Positions 8,141-17,916 of a stretch of DNA of 64,000 bases are shown piece by piece. Each line of letters opens with the position of its first letter. Within the stretch, counting starts at the first letter, position 1. The DNA is taken from NCBI RefSeq assembly GCF_037479095.1, contig NZ_JBBGZW010000001.1, positions 1,984,001-2,048,000 of the forward strand, in the 5' to 3' direction. This DNA comes from Pantoea nemavictus (GTDB lineage: Bacteria > Pseudomonadota > Gammaproteobacteria > Enterobacterales > Enterobacteriaceae). The position numbers and the translations under genes were made by a program. The notes under the pieces are model-generated. The model saw only the letters and a program-made list of their open reading frames with translations, did no database searches and was not told the origin of the DNA.

Positions 8141-9513
8141 TTGGAAGTTTAACCACCCGCATCTTCGCCATCTTCTGGCTCACGCTAGCGCTGGTGTTGA
8201 TGCTGGTTTTAATGGTGCCCAAACTTGATTCGCGCCAGATGACCGCGTTACTGGAGAGCGAGCAGCGTCAGGGCACCATGATCGAACAACACGTTGAAGC
8301 GGAGCTGTCTCAGGACCCACCAAACGACTTGATGTGGTGGCGTCGTCTGTTCCGCTCCATCGACAAATGGGCACCGCCCGGTCAGCGTTTGCTGCTGGTA
8401 ACCAGCGAAGGCCGTGTGATTGGCGCGCAGCACAATGAAATGCAGATTATCCGCAACTTTATTGGCCAGTCTGATAATGCCGATCATCCGCAGAAGAAGA
8501 AGTATGGTCGCGTTGAGATGGTAGGACCGTTCGCCGTTCGCGATGGCGAAGACAACTATCAGCTGTACCTGATTCGTCCGGCCACCAGCTCGCAGCTTGA
8601 TTTCGTAAATCTGCTGTTTGACCGCCCGCTGTTGCTGCTGATTGTCACTATGTTGATCAGCTCGCCGCTGCTGCTTTGGCTAGCATGGAGTTTGGCGCGC
8701 CCAGCCCGCAAACTTAAATATGCTGCAGATGAAGTGGCAAGCGGTAATTTGCGTCAGCATCCGGAACTGGAATCAGGGCCGCAGGAGTTTCTGGCCGCGG
8801 GTTCAAGCTTCAACCAAATGGTGAGCGCACTCGAACGCATGATGACCGCTCAGCAGCGCTTGCTGTCTGACATCAGCCACGAATTGCGGACACCATTAAC
8901 TCGCCTGCAGCTGGCAACCGCGCTGCTACGCCGACGTAATGGTGAGGGCAAAGAGTTGCAGCGTATTGAAACTGAAGCGCAGCGTCTTGATGGCATGATT
9001 AACGATTTGTTGGTGCTGTCACGCACGCAGCACAACAATGCGCTGGTTAGCGAAGCGATGAAAGCCAACCAGCTGTGGAACGGCGTGCTGGAAGATGCCA
9101 AATTTGAAGCCGAGCAGATGGGGAAAATGATGGATGTGCCCTATCCGCCTGGCCCATGGCCGCTGTACGGAAACCCGCACGCGTTGGAGAGTGCGTTGGA
9201 GAATATCGTGCGTAATGCTTTGCGCTATTCTAATTCGCACATCAGCGTTAGCTTTTCGGTGGATATTGAGGGTATCACTATCCATGTCGATGATGATGGT
9301 CCGGGTGTCAGCCCAGAAGATCGCGAGCAGATATTCCGTCCGTTCTATCGTACTGATGAAGCGCGCGATCGTGAATCCGGCGGTACCGGTTTAGGTCTGG
9401 CGATCGTTGAAACTGCCGTTCAGCAGCATCGCGGTTGGGTCAAAGCCGATGATAGCCCGTTAGGCGGCTTACGCCTCACGCTGTGGTTACCGCTGTACTC
9501 CGCCCGCCAATAA
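8137..9513 (+). CDS. cpxA: sensor histidine kinase CpxA
   Basis: 458 residues. Inner-membrane sensor: TM1 ~7-28, periplasmic domain ~29-163, TM2 ~164-186, HAMP ~187-240, DHp domain with His248 in [14 protein letters not shown], and a HATPase domain with N-box [12 protein letters not shown]1 DDDGPGV and G2 GGTGLGLAI. It autophosphorylates and transfers phosphate to CpxR, and is restrained by periplasmic CpxP. It overlaps cpxR by 4 nt. Confidence 0.98.
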   Translation: MIGSLTTRIFAIFWLTLALVLMLVLMVPKLDSRQMTALLESEQRQGTMIEQHVEAELSQDPPNDLMWWRRLFRSIDKWAPPGQRLLLVTSEGRVIGAQHNEMQIIRNFIGQSDNADHPQKKKYGRVEMVGPFAVRDGEDNYQLYLIRPATSSQLDFVNLLFDRPLLLLIVTMLISSPLLLWLAWSLARPARKLKYAADEVASGNLRQHPELESGPQEFLAAGSSFNQMVSALERMMTAQQRLLSDISHELRTPLTRLQLATALLRRRNGEGKELQRIETEAQRLDGMINDLLVLSRTQHNNALVSEAMKANQLWNGVLEDAKFEAEQMGKMMDVPYPPGPWPLYGNPHALESALENIVRNALRYSNSHISVSFSVDIEGITIHVDDDGPGVSPEDREQIFRPFYRTDEARDRESGGTGLGLAIVETAVQQHRGWVKADDSPLGGLRLTLWLPLYSARQ

Positions 9514-9548
9514 TTTGTTATGCTTCGGCCCTCGTTTCTGGGGGCCTT

Positions 9549-10022
9549 ATGCTAAACATTGTTTTATTTGAACCTGAAATCCCGCCAAATACCGGCAACA
9601 TCATCCGCCTGTGCGCGAATACCGGTTTCCAGTTACACCTTATCGAGCCGCTTGGTTTTGCCTGGGATGATAAGCGCCTGCGCCGTGCCGGGTTGGATTA
9701 TCACGAATACACCGCTTTGAAAAAACACGCTAATTACGCGGCATTTATTGCAGCTGAAACCCCACAGCGTATGTTCGCCCTCACTACCAAAGGTACGCCT
9801 GCACACAGCGCGGTGAGCTATCAAAAGGGGGATTATCTGGTGTTTGGTCCGGAGAGCCGTGGCTTACCCGCAGAGATGCTCGACGCGTTGCCAGCCGAGC
9901 AGAAAATCCGTATCCCTATGATGGCAGAAAGCCGCAGCATGAATCTGTCTAATGCAGTTTCGGTAGTGGTGTATGAAGCGTGGCGCCAACTCGATTATGC
10001 TGGCGCGCTGATTAAAGGCTAG
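9549..10022 (+). CDS. trmL: tRNA (cytidine/uridine-2'-O)-methyltransferase TrmL
   Basis: 157 residues, SPOUT class. It methylates the ribose of the wobble base (position 34) of tRNA-Leu isoacceptors. Family motifs are [13 protein letters not shown] (~14), [11 protein letters not shown] (~98) and the knotted SAM site [20 protein letters not shown] (~120-139). The ATG at 9549 gives the normal N-terminus [17 protein letters not shown]; upstream codons are inside cpxA. Its stop codon shares a CTAG palindrome with the stop of convergent cysE. Confidence 0.96.
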   Translation: MLNIVLFEPEIPPNTGNIIRLCANTGFQLHLIEPLGFAWDDKRLRRAGLDYHEYTALKKHANYAAFIAAETPQRMFALTTKGTPAHSAVSYQKGDYLVFGPESRGLPAEMLDALPAEQKIRIPMMAESRSMNLSNAVSVVVYEAWRQLDYAGALIKG

Positions 10023-10834
10023 ATGCCGTCGCCGTATTCAAAGCCCGCACCATTGAAGTGCTGATCCATATCCATCGACGGTTTATCACTGGTCGGTTTG
10101 CCAACAATACGTGCAGGCACACCGGCCGCCGTAGTATGCGGCGGCACGGGTTGCAGGACGACAGAACCGGCACCAATTTTCGCACCGCGTCCCACTTCAA
10201 TATTGCCCAGAATCTTGGCGCCCGCGCCAATCATCACCCCTTCACGAATTTTTGGATGGCGATCGCCGCTGGTTTTGCCGGTACCGCCGAGCGTCACCGA
10301 TTGCAGTATTGAAACATCATTTTCAATGATGGCGGTTTCACCGATGACGATACCCGTAGCATGGTCGAGCATGATACCGCGTCCAATGCGCGCCGCCGGG
10401 TGAATATCCACGGCAAATGAGACGGAGATTTCATTCTGCAAATAAACAGCCAGCGCGCGGCGCCCCTCTTTCCACAACCAGTGACCGATGCGATAAGCTT
10501 GCAGTGCATGAAAGCCTTTCAGATAGAGCAGCGGCGTGGAGTACTTATCAACCGCTGGGTCACGCTGACGTACCGCCTGGATATCATAAGCCGCAGAAAC
10601 AATCATTTCCGGATCTTCGCGGTAGGCTTCTTCCACGATTTCGCGAATGGCGATAGCGGGCATAATGGGATTTGCCAGCTTATTGGCAAGCATATAGCTG
10701 AGGGCGCTACCGAGGTTTTCGTGCTTGAGCAATGTCGCATGGTAAAAGCTGGCCAGCATCGGTTCACAGTCAGCCAGCGCGCGGGCTTCGGCTTTGATAT
10801 GGTTCCAGACCAGTTCTAACTCTTCAGACGACAT
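10019..10834 (-). CDS. cysE: serine O-acetyltransferase
   Basis: 271 residues (E. coli 273). Makes O-acetylserine from serine and acetyl-CoA, the first step of cysteine synthesis, and binds CysK through its C-terminal tail ending in Ile. A helical N-terminal domain (1-~140) precedes left-handed beta-helix hexapeptide repeats (~140-245) with the catalytic [12 protein letters not shown]. Upstream, gpsA-secB-grxC run on the same strand, with a terminator-like hairpin in between. It ends tail to tail with trmL. Confidence 0.98.
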   Translation of the reverse strand: MSSEELELVWNHIKAEARALADCEPMLASFYHATLLKHENLGSALSYMLANKLANPIMPAIAIREIVEEAYREDPEMIVSAAYDIQAVRQRDPAVDKYSTPLLYLKGFHALQAYRIGHWLWKEGRRALAVYLQNEISVSFAVDIHPAARIGRGIMLDHATGIVIGETAIIENDVSILQSVTLGGTGKTSGDRHPKIREGVMIGAGAKILGNIEVGRGAKIGAGSVVLQPVPPHTTAAGVPARIVGKPTSDKPSMDMDQHFNGAGFEYGDGI

Positions 10835-10850
10835 TGCTGTTTGCTCCCGA

Positions 10851-10875
10851 TAAAAAAAGCGCCTGATAGGGCGCT
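10851..10875 (-). terminator. gpsA-cysE intergenic hairpin (terminator or attenuator)
   Basis: On the minus strand AGCGCC-(6 nt)-GGCGCT (plus arms 10858-10863 and 10870-10875) is followed by seven T residues. It lies between the gpsA stop and the cysE start, so only part of the transcription would be expected to read into cysE. Confidence 0.75.
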
Positions 10876-10903
10876 ACAGGTGGTGACGCTGGCGCATCCT
10901 GCT

Positions 10904-11923
10904 TCAGCTTTGGCTGTTTTCGTCCTTCCTTGCACGGCCAAGTAAAGTCAATGCTGCCTCTCGCGCAGATTTTCCGCAATAGAGCACCTGATAAATCTGT
11001 TCAGTAATCGGCATTTCAACGCCAACACGAGCCGCTAATGCTTTGACTTCTTTAGTATTTCTATAGCCCTCTACAACTTGTCCGATAATGCGTTGCGCAT
11101 CCTCCACGCCTTCACCTTGCCCCAGCATCATGCCGAAACGACGGTTACGTGACTGGTTATCGGTACACGTCAGCACCAGATCGCCCAAGCCTGCCATGCC
11201 CATAAAGGTGGTGGCATCGGCCCCAAGCGCTGCGCCAAGCCGGCTCATTTCCGTCAGGCCACGTGTAATCAGTGCGGTTCGCGCATTGGCACCAAAGCCA
11301 ATTCCGTCAGAAATCCCGGCACCAATCGCAATCACATTCTTCACCGCGCCGCCTAACTGCACGCCGATGAAATCCTGATTGTTGTAAACGCGGAAACTTT
11401 TGCCGCAATGCAGCTTTTGCTGCAGATCTTCAGCGAACTGCGCGTCGGTTGATGCCAGCGCAATAGCAGTTGGCATGCCTGCAGCCAACTCTTTGGCAAA
11501 GGTTGGCCCGGAAATCACCGCTAACGGAATCGCATCCCCGAGGATTTCACGCGCCACATCCTGCAGCAAACGACCGGTCTCTTTCTCCAGACCTTTGGTT
11601 GCCCAGACAATCCGCGAATCGGCACGCAAATGCGGCTTTAGCTGCGTTAATACATCACCAAAGACATGGCTTGGCACCACAACCAACAGATCGCGGCTGG
11701 CATTAACCACTTTCGCCAGATCGGCTTCAGGAACGAGATTATCAGGGAAAGGAACATCGGGTAGGAAAGCGGCATTGCAGCGGTCTGCTTGCAACTGCGC
11801 CACGCTTTGTGGGTTGTGGCCCCAAAGCAGAACTGGATGGCCATTGCGGGCCAGCGTGATGGCCAATGCGGTGCCGTACGAGCCGGCACCGATCACGCTA
11901 ATTGAAGCGTTGAGTGTAGTCAT
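10904..11923 (-). CDS. gpsA: glycerol-3-phosphate dehydrogenase [NAD(P)+]
   Basis: 339 residues. Reduces dihydroxyacetone phosphate to sn-glycerol 3-phosphate for phospholipid synthesis. The Rossmann motif GAGSYG is at 12-17, followed by VVVPSH, the ATKGLE loop, SGPTFAKE (~140), the catalytic Lys region [13 protein letters not shown] (~190) and the substrate loop GLGDLVLTC (~250). The start ATG overlaps the secB TGA by one base (TGATG), so translation is coupled. Confidence 0.98.
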   Translation of the reverse strand: MTTLNASISVIGAGSYGTALAITLARNGHPVLLWGHNPQSVAQLQADRCNAAFLPDVPFPDNLVPEADLAKVVNASRDLLVVVPSHVFGDVLTQLKPHLRADSRIVWATKGLEKETGRLLQDVAREILGDAIPLAVISGPTFAKELAAGMPTAIALASTDAQFAEDLQQKLHCGKSFRVYNNQDFIGVQLGGAVKNVIAIGAGISDGIGFGANARTALITRGLTEMSRLGAALGADATTFMGMAGLGDLVLTCTDNQSRNRRFGMMLGQGEGVEDAQRIIGQVVEGYRNTKEVKALAARVGVEMPITEQIYQVLYCGKSAREAALTLLGRARKDENSQS

Positions 11924-12387
11924 CAGGCATCCTGATGTGGCGCTTCGCCTTCACCTTGCTGCTGCAGATAATTCATGAACAGCGCATCAAAGTTAACTGG
12001 CGCCAGGTTGAGCTGCGGGAAAGTACCACGAGACACAAGACTGGTTACGCATTCACGTGCGTACGGGAACAGAATGTTCGGGCAGTAAGCACCGAGGCAA
12101 TGCGCCATCTGCGTACCTTCAATACCGCTGATAGTGAAAATACCGGCCTGCTGAACTTCGCACAGGAATGCGGTTTCTTCGCCAACGGTTGCCGTTACGG
12201 TGACACGCAGAACAACTTCAAAAACGCCGTCAGCCAACTGAGAAGAGGCGGTATCCAGATCCAGCTTAACTTCTGGTTCCCACTCTTTCTGGAAAACCTG
12301 TGGCGCGTTTGGCGCTTCGTAAGAGACATCTTTGGTATATACACGTTGAATCTGGAACTGCATTTCGCTGTTGCTTTGTTCTGACAT
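11923..12387 (-). CDS. secB: protein-export chaperone SecB
   Basis: 154 residues, the usual length. The homotetrameric cytosolic chaperone keeps preproteins unfolded and passes them to SecA. The conserved core [20 protein letters not shown] and the acidic SecA-contact strand ([10 protein letters not shown]) are present. Part of a grxC-secB-gpsA(-cysE) gene string on the minus strand. Confidence 0.98.
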   Translation of the reverse strand: MSEQSNSEMQFQIQRVYTKDVSYEAPNAPQVFQKEWEPEVKLDLDTASSQLADGVFEVVLRVTVTATVGEETAFLCEVQQAGIFTISGIEGTQMAHCLGAYCPNILFPYARECVTSLVSRGTFPQLNLAPVNFDALFMNYLQQQGEGEAPHQDA

Positions 12388-12427
12388 GTGACTAAATCCT
12401 GTGAGTTAAAATTGTCTGACCGAAAAG

Positions 12428-12682
12428 TTATGCCTGGAGTAAAGGATCAAGTCCCTGACGCCCATCCAGCGCGTAAAGATCGTCACAGCCGCCAATGTGC
12501 TGCGCATCAATAAAAATCTGCGGCACCGTGGTTCGGCCGCTGCGTTGAATCATCTCTTCACGTTTCGCCGCGTTCCCGTCAATGGGAATCTCCTGGAACG
12601 ACACGCCTTTCTGATCCAACAGCGCCTTTGCACGGTGGCAATAAGGACAAGTGACTTTGGTGTAGATCTCAACATTCGCCAT
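12428..12682 (-). CDS. grxC: glutaredoxin 3
   Basis: 84 residues with the dithiol active site CPYC at 12-15, the cis-Pro loop TVPQIF (~52) and GGCDDL (~66) for glutathione binding. It reduces protein disulfides and glutathione mixed disulfides. It lies between yibN and secB as in E. coli. Confidence 0.98.
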   Translation of the reverse strand: MANVEIYTKVTCPYCHRAKALLDQKGVSFQEIPIDGNAAKREEMIQRSGRTTVPQIFIDAQHIGGCDDLYALDGRQGLDPLLQA

Positions 12683-12700
12683 ACGGTTACCTCTGAGAAG

Positions 12701-13132
12701 TTATTTACCGCGCACCAGTGGCAGATTTTCACCACTCCAGCCGCTCACGCCATCCTTCAATACGGAGACTTTCTCGAAACCTGCAGCGCTTAATTTAGCC
12801 GCAGATTCACCCGCACTTTGACCGGTAGCGCAAACTACAATTATGGGTTGTGACTTATGCTTTTCCAGCTCGCCAAAACTCTCTTTTTTGATGTCTGCTG
12901 CCGCTACGTTGATAGCCCCAGAAATGTGTCCTTTGCGGTAGTCGTCACGTGAACGAACGTCTACCACCACCGCGTCCTCTTTATTAATCAGGTGGGTTGC
13001 TTCACCACGACTGATGGTTTTTACCTTAGAGAACATACCTTTAACGGTGGTCACAATCACGAGAACGAGTAAAGCAACCCATGCCAGACTGAGGATGGGG
13101 TGATTGCTTGCAAACTGCATAATTTCTTGCAT
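12701..13132 (-). CDS. yibN: membrane-anchored rhodanese-like protein YibN
   Basis: 143 residues. One N-terminal transmembrane helix (~10-30), then a cytoplasmic rhodanese fold (~40-140) with [21 protein letters not shown]. The catalytic loop reads CATGQSA, so a Cys is present at the sulfur-acceptor position; E. coli YibN, as I recall it, has Asp there, so this copy may be an active sulfurtransferase. The ATG at 13132 matches the E. coli start (MQEIMQF), but no clear Shine-Dalgarno precedes it. A longer frame reaches 13204. Role inferred from family only. Confidence 0.9.
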   Translation of the reverse strand: MQEIMQFASNHPILSLAWVALLVLVIVTTVKGMFSKVKTISRGEATHLINKEDAVVVDVRSRDDYRKGHISGAINVAAADIKKESFGELEKHKSQPIIVVCATGQSAGESAAKLSAAGFEKVSVLKDGVSGWSGENLPLVRGK

Positions 13133-13381
13133 GAGGGGTAACGACTCCAAACCGGGCTGATAAGCTAAAACAAGGGTTCTGAGTATACCTGCGCCACTTC
13201 GCATGTACAGTCGCTAAGGGGACAGAGTTACGATTTGTGCGTCATTTTCCAAAAAAAGTGTTCTAATCCCAAAATTAAGACAAAGTTTATGCTGGTAAGC
13301 TCGGTACAGACATTTTTAGCAAAGTAAAACCCGGCCGGGCTAACTGGTAAGCGGCTGTTCATCGTGGAATAATTATCGACT

Positions 13382-14683
13382 ATGAAGGGAAAAGCGACCG
13401 TTACACACACAAGGACCCGTCACAACGGCACTGCGCATCCGTTGTCATTCCGCTGGTCCGAAATCTCCCTGAGTCTGCTTCTGGCGGGCACACTGTTAAT
13501 ACCTGCTGCTGCTCGCAGTGCGGATGACAGCAAAACGCAGTTGAAGTCTATTCAACAGGACATTGCCGAGAAAGAGAAAAGCGTTAAAGCGCAAAAGCTT
13601 CAGCGCAGTAAACTGTTGGACCAGCTGCAAAGTCAGGAAAAGGTGATCGCGCAAGCTAGCCGTCAACTGCGTGAAACACGCAATAGCCTGAGCACGCTTG
13701 ATGGGGAAATTACCCAGATTACGTCATCAATTTCTCGTCTGGAAAAGCAGCAAGCACAGCAGGAAAAACTGCTGGCGCAGCAGCTTGATGCCGCCTTCCG
13801 TCAGGGACAACACAACGGTTTGCAGTTACTGCTTGGTGGTGAAGAAGCTCAACGCAGTGAGCGTATTCTTGCCTATTTCGGCTATCTCAACGCCGCACGT
13901 CAGAAAAACATCGACGATCTCAAGCAAACTCAGCAGCAATTGGCCGAACAGCGTCAGGCATTACAAGGTAAGCAAGACCAACAAAAATCCTTGTTAGCTC
14001 AGCAGCAAACGCAACAAGACAAACTGCAAGTGGCCAGCGCAGCGCGTAAGAAAACGCTCAGCGTGCTGGAAAGCTCGCTGGAAAAAGATCAGGCCGATTT
14101 GGTTGAGATGCGCGAGAACGAAAGCCGTCTGCAAAGCAAAATCGCCAAGGCTGAACGTGAAGCGCGTGAACGTGCCGAACGCGAAGCGCGCGAGGCCGAG
14201 AAGGTGCGCCAGCGTCAGGCGCAAGCGAAAGCCAAAGGATCCAGTTATCAGCCAACGCAGAGTGAACGCGAGCTGATGGCGCGTACCGGTGGATTAGGCA
14301 AACCCGGCGGGCAAGCGGTTTGGCCGGTACGTGGACGTATTGAACATCGCTTCGGTGAATCGATGCAGGGCGAACTGCGCTGGAAAGGCCTGGTGGTTGA
14401 TGCGCCAGAAGGCACCGAAGTGAAAGCCATCGCTGATGGACGGGTATTAATGGCCGACTGGCTGCAAGGCTACGGTCTGGTTGTCGTACTGGAACACGGT
14501 AAAGGCGACATGAGCCTTTATGGTTACAACCAAAGTGCACTGGTGAGCGTAGGTGCTCAGGTGAAGGCAGGACAGCCTATCGCCCTTGTGGGCACCAGCG
14601 GCGGCCGCGGCACGCCTTCGCTCTACTTTGAAATCCGACGTCAAGGACAGGCCGTCAATCCACTACCGTGGTTAGGAAGATAA
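13382..14683 (+). CDS. envC: murein hydrolase activator EnvC
   Basis: 433 residues. Periplasmic divisome factor, recruited by FtsEX, that activates amidases AmiA and AmiB. An N-terminal signal region (LLLAGTLLIPAAARS) is followed by a long coiled coil (~48-290, Gln/Lys/Glu-rich) and a degenerate LytM domain (~310-433) lacking the HxH metal ligands (EHGKGDMSLYGYNQ), as in E. coli EnvC. In E. coli gpmI/gpmM sits between yibN and envC; here the 249-bp gap upstream has no gene. The first ~20 residues before the signal segment are not conserved, so a later start is possible. Confidence 0.95.
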   Translation: MKGKATVTHTRTRHNGTAHPLSFRWSEISLSLLLAGTLLIPAAARSADDSKTQLKSIQQDIAEKEKSVKAQKLQRSKLLDQLQSQEKVIAQASRQLRETRNSLSTLDGEITQITSSISRLEKQQAQQEKLLAQQLDAAFRQGQHNGLQLLLGGEEAQRSERILAYFGYLNAARQKNIDDLKQTQQQLAEQRQALQGKQDQQKSLLAQQQTQQDKLQVASAARKKTLSVLESSLEKDQADLVEMRENESRLQSKIAKAEREARERAEREAREAEKVRQRQAQAKAKGSSYQPTQSERELMARTGGLGKPGGQAVWPVRGRIEHRFGESMQGELRWKGLVVDAPEGTEVKAIADGRVLMADWLQGYGLVVVLEHGKGDMSLYGYNQSALVSVGAQVKAGQPIALVGTSGGRGTPSLYFEIRRQGQAVNPLPWLGR

Positions 14684-14686
14684 GTT

Positions 14687-15592
14687 TTGTTTCAACCCTT
14701 TAAGCTCTCGGCCGCCCTGTGCGGCCTGTTTATGACACTTTCCGCCCATGCGGGCAAACTCTCCATCGTGATCGATGACTTTGGTTACCGGCCGGTTGAA
14801 GAGAATAAAGTGCTGCAGATGCCTACGGCAATTTCTGTTGCGGTATTGCCCAATGCGCCACATGCGCGCGCGATGGCCACAAAGGCGCATCAGGGCGGCC
14901 GCGAAGTGCTGATCCATCTGCCAATGGCTCCACTCAGTAAACAGCCGCTGGAGAAGGACACGCTGACGCCGGAGATGAGCAGCGCCGAGATCGAGCGCAT
15001 CATTCGTGAAGCCAGTAGCAAAGTGCCCTACGCGGTTGGGCTGAATAATCACATGGGCAGTAAAATGACCTCCAGCCTGCCCGGCATGCAGAAAGTGATG
15101 CAGGTGCTCAATCACTACAACTATTACTTTCTCGATAGCATGACGATTGGTAACAGCCAGTCGATTCCGGCAGCGCAAGGCACAAACGTTAAAGTGCTGA
15201 AACGTCGGGTATTCCTCGATGATAGCCAGAACGAAGCCGCCATCCGCACGCAATTCACCCGCGCAGTGAAGCTGGCACAGCGCGATGGTTATGCCATCGC
15301 CATTGGTCATCCGCATCCTACAACGGTGCGCGTACTGCAGCAGATGTTGCCGTCCTTACCCGCCGATATTACGCTGGTGCGCCCAAGTCAGCTGCTGAAT
15401 GAGCCGCTGCATCACGGCTCAACCTCGTCGCCTGCTAAAAACCTACCACTACCAGATTCACGTTTCCGCGCGCCGGGCGTGTGTAAGGCTGGCAAGCCGT
15501 TGCCGCCGGTGCCACAGAGCTATGCTGTTGAGTTGGTCAGTGGAAGTATTGCGCAGAGCCAGCTGGTTAAGTCCTTAAAACTGCTCTTTTGA
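14687..15592 (+). CDS. yibQ: divergent polysaccharide deacetylase family protein YibQ
   Basis: 301 residues with a TTG start 4 nt after envC; AGGAAG at the end of envC is the ribosome site. Signal peptide ends LSAHA-GK. The mature domain starts KLSIVIDDFGYRP, the divergent deacetylase (DUF610-type) signature, with LIHLPMAPL, NNHMGSKMT, DSMTIGNS and IGHPHPTT. Probably a periplasmic carbohydrate-active protein co-expressed with EnvC; the reaction is unknown. The C-terminal ~55 residues are Pro-rich and not conserved. Confidence 0.93.
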   Translation: MFQPFKLSAALCGLFMTLSAHAGKLSIVIDDFGYRPVEENKVLQMPTAISVAVLPNAPHARAMATKAHQGGREVLIHLPMAPLSKQPLEKDTLTPEMSSAEIERIIREASSKVPYAVGLNNHMGSKMTSSLPGMQKVMQVLNHYNYYFLDSMTIGNSQSIPAAQGTNVKVLKRRVFLDDSQNEAAIRTQFTRAVKLAQRDGYAIAIGHPHPTTVRVLQQMLPSLPADITLVRPSQLLNEPLHHGSTSSPAKNLPLPDSRFRAPGVCKAGKPLPPVPQSYAVELVSGSIAQSQLVKSLKLLF

Positions 15593-15603
15593 TATCGGGA
15601 CAA

Positions 15604-16833
15604 ATGTACTCAATGAGAAAAAAGATCCTGCTACTGGATACCGGTCGCGAATGGGGCGGTGGCACCAACAGTATGCTTGAGTTGCTCAAGCGCATTGATC
15701 GTCAGAAGTTTGATATCACCTGCTGTTTTTATAACAATTATTCTCGCGGCAACAGAGAAACAATTGAGTCAATTTTAAGTTCAGTTGGCATTCCTGTTGT
15801 ATTTATCACCCAATGCCGTCAGCCGAAATGGGCGAAAATCAGTAAAGAGTTACTGCGCACACTATTTATTTTCAACCGTTCCCTGAAGAAAGAGATGATA
15901 GGTCGGATTGATGAAAAATGGCGTGTGTTACCCAATGCCCATCACATATCGTCAATTTTGCAGGCCGGGCAATATGACGCGCTGTATATGAATAATCAAC
16001 CCAGCACTAATGTTGAAGGCTATCGCGCCGCTCAGGGTTTACGGGTTGCACTTATTCAGCACTGCCGCATTGAGCCGCAATTGAGTTCGGGATTAGTTAA
16101 AATGGTGAATGAACGCGTTGATGCCATTATTGCCGTTTCCCATGGTGTGAATCAAACACTGCGCCAGAGTGGCGTTGATGCGCAGCGTTGTTTTACTGTC
16201 TCGAACGCTATCGATATCCATCAGGCGTTGCCGAGTCGTGAGGAAGTACGCGAGCGTTTTGCTTATCCGCCTGATACGTTCATTTTTGGTTCAATTGGTT
16301 CACTTATTACGCGCAAAGCGAACCATCATATTTTCCAGGCGCTAAGCCTATTCAAGCGCGCTCATCCTGATGCCAAATGGAAAATGGTGGTGGTAGGATC
16401 TGGACCTGAGCATGAAAACCTCATTCAACTTGCACGTAAAGAGAATATTGAGACGCATATTGTTTTTACTGGCTTTCAAAACAATCCGTTGGACTATCTT
16501 GCTGCATTCGATGCCTTTATTCTCGCCTCGCGAAGTGAAGGCTTACCACGCGTCGTACTTGAAGCAATGCTGGTAAAAACGGCTGTTATCGGCTCAAATG
16601 TGGTGGGAACCGCAGAGTTAATTAATCACGACGAGACAGGGTTAATTTTTGAATACGGCGAAATTGATCAATTAAGCGCTCACCTCACCGCCCTATGGCA
16701 AGACACAAGTTTACGTCAGCGTTTGATCAACACCGCACAGATACGCGTTCGCGAAAGCTACGCCATCGAGAACTATGTTGCAGGTGTTGAAAGGATTTTG
16801 GATGAGAGTATTGAAAAACGGTTAGCTGTTTAG
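15604..16833 (+). CDS. glycosyltransferase family 4 protein
   Basis: About 409 residues. GT-B fold: N-terminal LDTGREWGGGTNSMLEL, and C-terminal nucleotide-sugar site with GSIGSLITRKANH (~240), VVVGSGPEHENL (~265) and the retaining EX7E motif SRSEGLPRVVLEAM (~310). ATGs at 15604 and 15613 and a TTG at 15589 compete; GGGA at 15597-15600 favours 15604 or later. In E. coli this slot (between yibQ and tdh) holds waaH, a GT2 enzyme; here a different, more AT-rich GT4 occupies it, suggesting replacement by transfer. Likely a cell-surface glycan or core LPS transferase; substrate unknown. Confidence 0.8.
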   Translation: MYSMRKKILLLDTGREWGGGTNSMLELLKRIDRQKFDITCCFYNNYSRGNRETIESILSSVGIPVVFITQCRQPKWAKISKELLRTLFIFNRSLKKEMIGRIDEKWRVLPNAHHISSILQAGQYDALYMNNQPSTNVEGYRAAQGLRVALIQHCRIEPQLSSGLVKMVNERVDAIIAVSHGVNQTLRQSGVDAQRCFTVSNAIDIHQALPSREEVRERFAYPPDTFIFGSIGSLITRKANHHIFQALSLFKRAHPDAKWKMVVVGSGPEHENLIQLARKENIETHIVFTGFQNNPLDYLAAFDAFILASRSEGLPRVVLEAMLVKTAVIGSNVVGTAELINHDETGLIFEYGEIDQLSAHLTALWQDTSLRQRLINTAQIRVRESYAIENYVAGVERILDESIEKRLAV

Positions 16834-16848
16834 GTATTCATTTCAAGA

Positions 16849-16872
16849 TTCTCCGGCCAGATGGCCGGAGAA
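16849..16872. terminator. hairpin between convergent glycosyltransferase gene and tdh
   Basis: Ten-bp perfect stem TTCTCCGGCC/GGCCGGAGAA (16849-16858, 16863-16872) with a 4-nt loop. There is no long T run on either strand, so termination efficiency is uncertain. Confidence 0.6.
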
Positions 16873-16876
16873 CTGA

Positions 16877-17905
16877 TTAATCCCAGCTCAATACCACTTT
16901 GCCGGATCGCCCCGAACGCATCTCATCAAAGCCCTGTTGGAACGCATCAATGTGATAACGATGGGTAATGATTGGCGTTAGATCGAGGCCAGACTGTACC
17001 AGTGCGGCCATTTTGTACCAGGTTTCAAACATCTCACGGCCGTAAATGCCTTTGATGAATAACCCCTTAAAGATCACCTGATTCCAGTCAATGGACATTT
17101 CGCCCGGTGGAATTCCCAGCAGCGCGATGCGGCCGCCGTGGTTCATGACGTCCAGCAAGGTACGAAACGCGGGTGGCGCACCGGACATTTCCAGTCCAAC
17201 ATCAAAGCCTTCGGTCATGCCAAGTTCGGCCATCACGTCACGCAGATTCTCCTGCGCCACATTAACCGCACGCGTTACGCCCATTTTACGCGCCAGCTCG
17301 AGGCGATATTCATTGATATCGGTGATCACCACATGGCGTGCGCCGACGTGCTTACACACCGCCGCCGCCATAATACCAATCGGGCCGGCACCGGAAATCA
17401 GTACATCTTCACCGACTAAATCAAACGACAGCGCGGTGTGAACCGCATTGCCAAAGGGATCGAAAATGGCCGCCAGCTCATCAGAGATATTGTCGGGAAT
17501 CTTGAAAGCATTAAAAGCCGGGATCACCAGATATTCGGCGAAGCAGCCCTGACGATTGACGCCGACACCGACCGTATTGCGGCATAAATGGGTGCGTCCC
17601 GCACGGCAGTTACGGCAATGACCGCAGGTGATGTGGCCTTCACCGGAGACGCGATCGCCAATGGCAAAACCTTTCACTTCCTGCCCCATGCCCACCACTT
17701 CACCCACATATTCGTGTCCGGTGATCATCGGTACCGGAATGGTTTTGCGTGACCAGTCGTCCCAGTTATAGATGTGCACGTCGGTGCCGCAGATGGCGGT
17801 TTTGCGGATCTTAATCAGCAGGTCATTGTGGCCCGGCTCCGGAATCGGTGCGTCGTTGACCATCCAGATGCCTTCTTCAGCTTTTAATTTGGCGAGTGCT
17901 TTCAT
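16877..17905 (-). CDS. tdh: L-threonine 3-dehydrogenase
   Basis: 342 codons. Zn-dependent MDR enzyme oxidising threonine to 2-amino-3-ketobutyrate, which Kbl then cleaves. The catalytic zinc site is visible ([16 protein letters not shown]), as is the structural zinc lobe (Cys in [15 protein letters not shown] ~ residues 93-107), and the NAD site GAGPIGIMA (~175). The ATG at 17905 matches the E. coli start [12 protein letters not shown]; the open frame upstream runs antisense-like inside kbl and is not homologous. It lies 11 nt after kbl in the kbl-tdh operon. Confidence 0.98.
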   Translation of the reverse strand: MKALAKLKAEEGIWMVNDAPIPEPGHNDLLIKIRKTAICGTDVHIYNWDDWSRKTIPVPMITGHEYVGEVVGMGQEVKGFAIGDRVSGEGHITCGHCRNCRAGRTHLCRNTVGVGVNRQGCFAEYLVIPAFNAFKIPDNISDELAAIFDPFGNAVHTALSFDLVGEDVLISGAGPIGIMAAAVCKHVGARHVVITDINEYRLELARKMGVTRAVNVAQENLRDVMAELGMTEGFDVGLEMSGAPPAFRTLLDVMNHGGRIALLGIPPGEMSIDWNQVIFKGLFIKGIYGREMFETWYKMAALVQSGLDLTPIITHRYHIDAFQQGFDEMRSGRSGKVVLSWD

Positions 17906-17916
17906 GTCCTTGCTCC

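Noticed and set aside
13331-13340. CCCGGCCGGG palindrome upstream of envC as an operator
   Set aside because: A 10-bp GC palindrome is expected by chance in this genome and no partner site was seen.
14672-15316. 214-codon minus-strand frame opposite yibQ
   Set aside because: yibQ has a signal peptide and family motifs; the antisense frame has neither start signals nor a domain.
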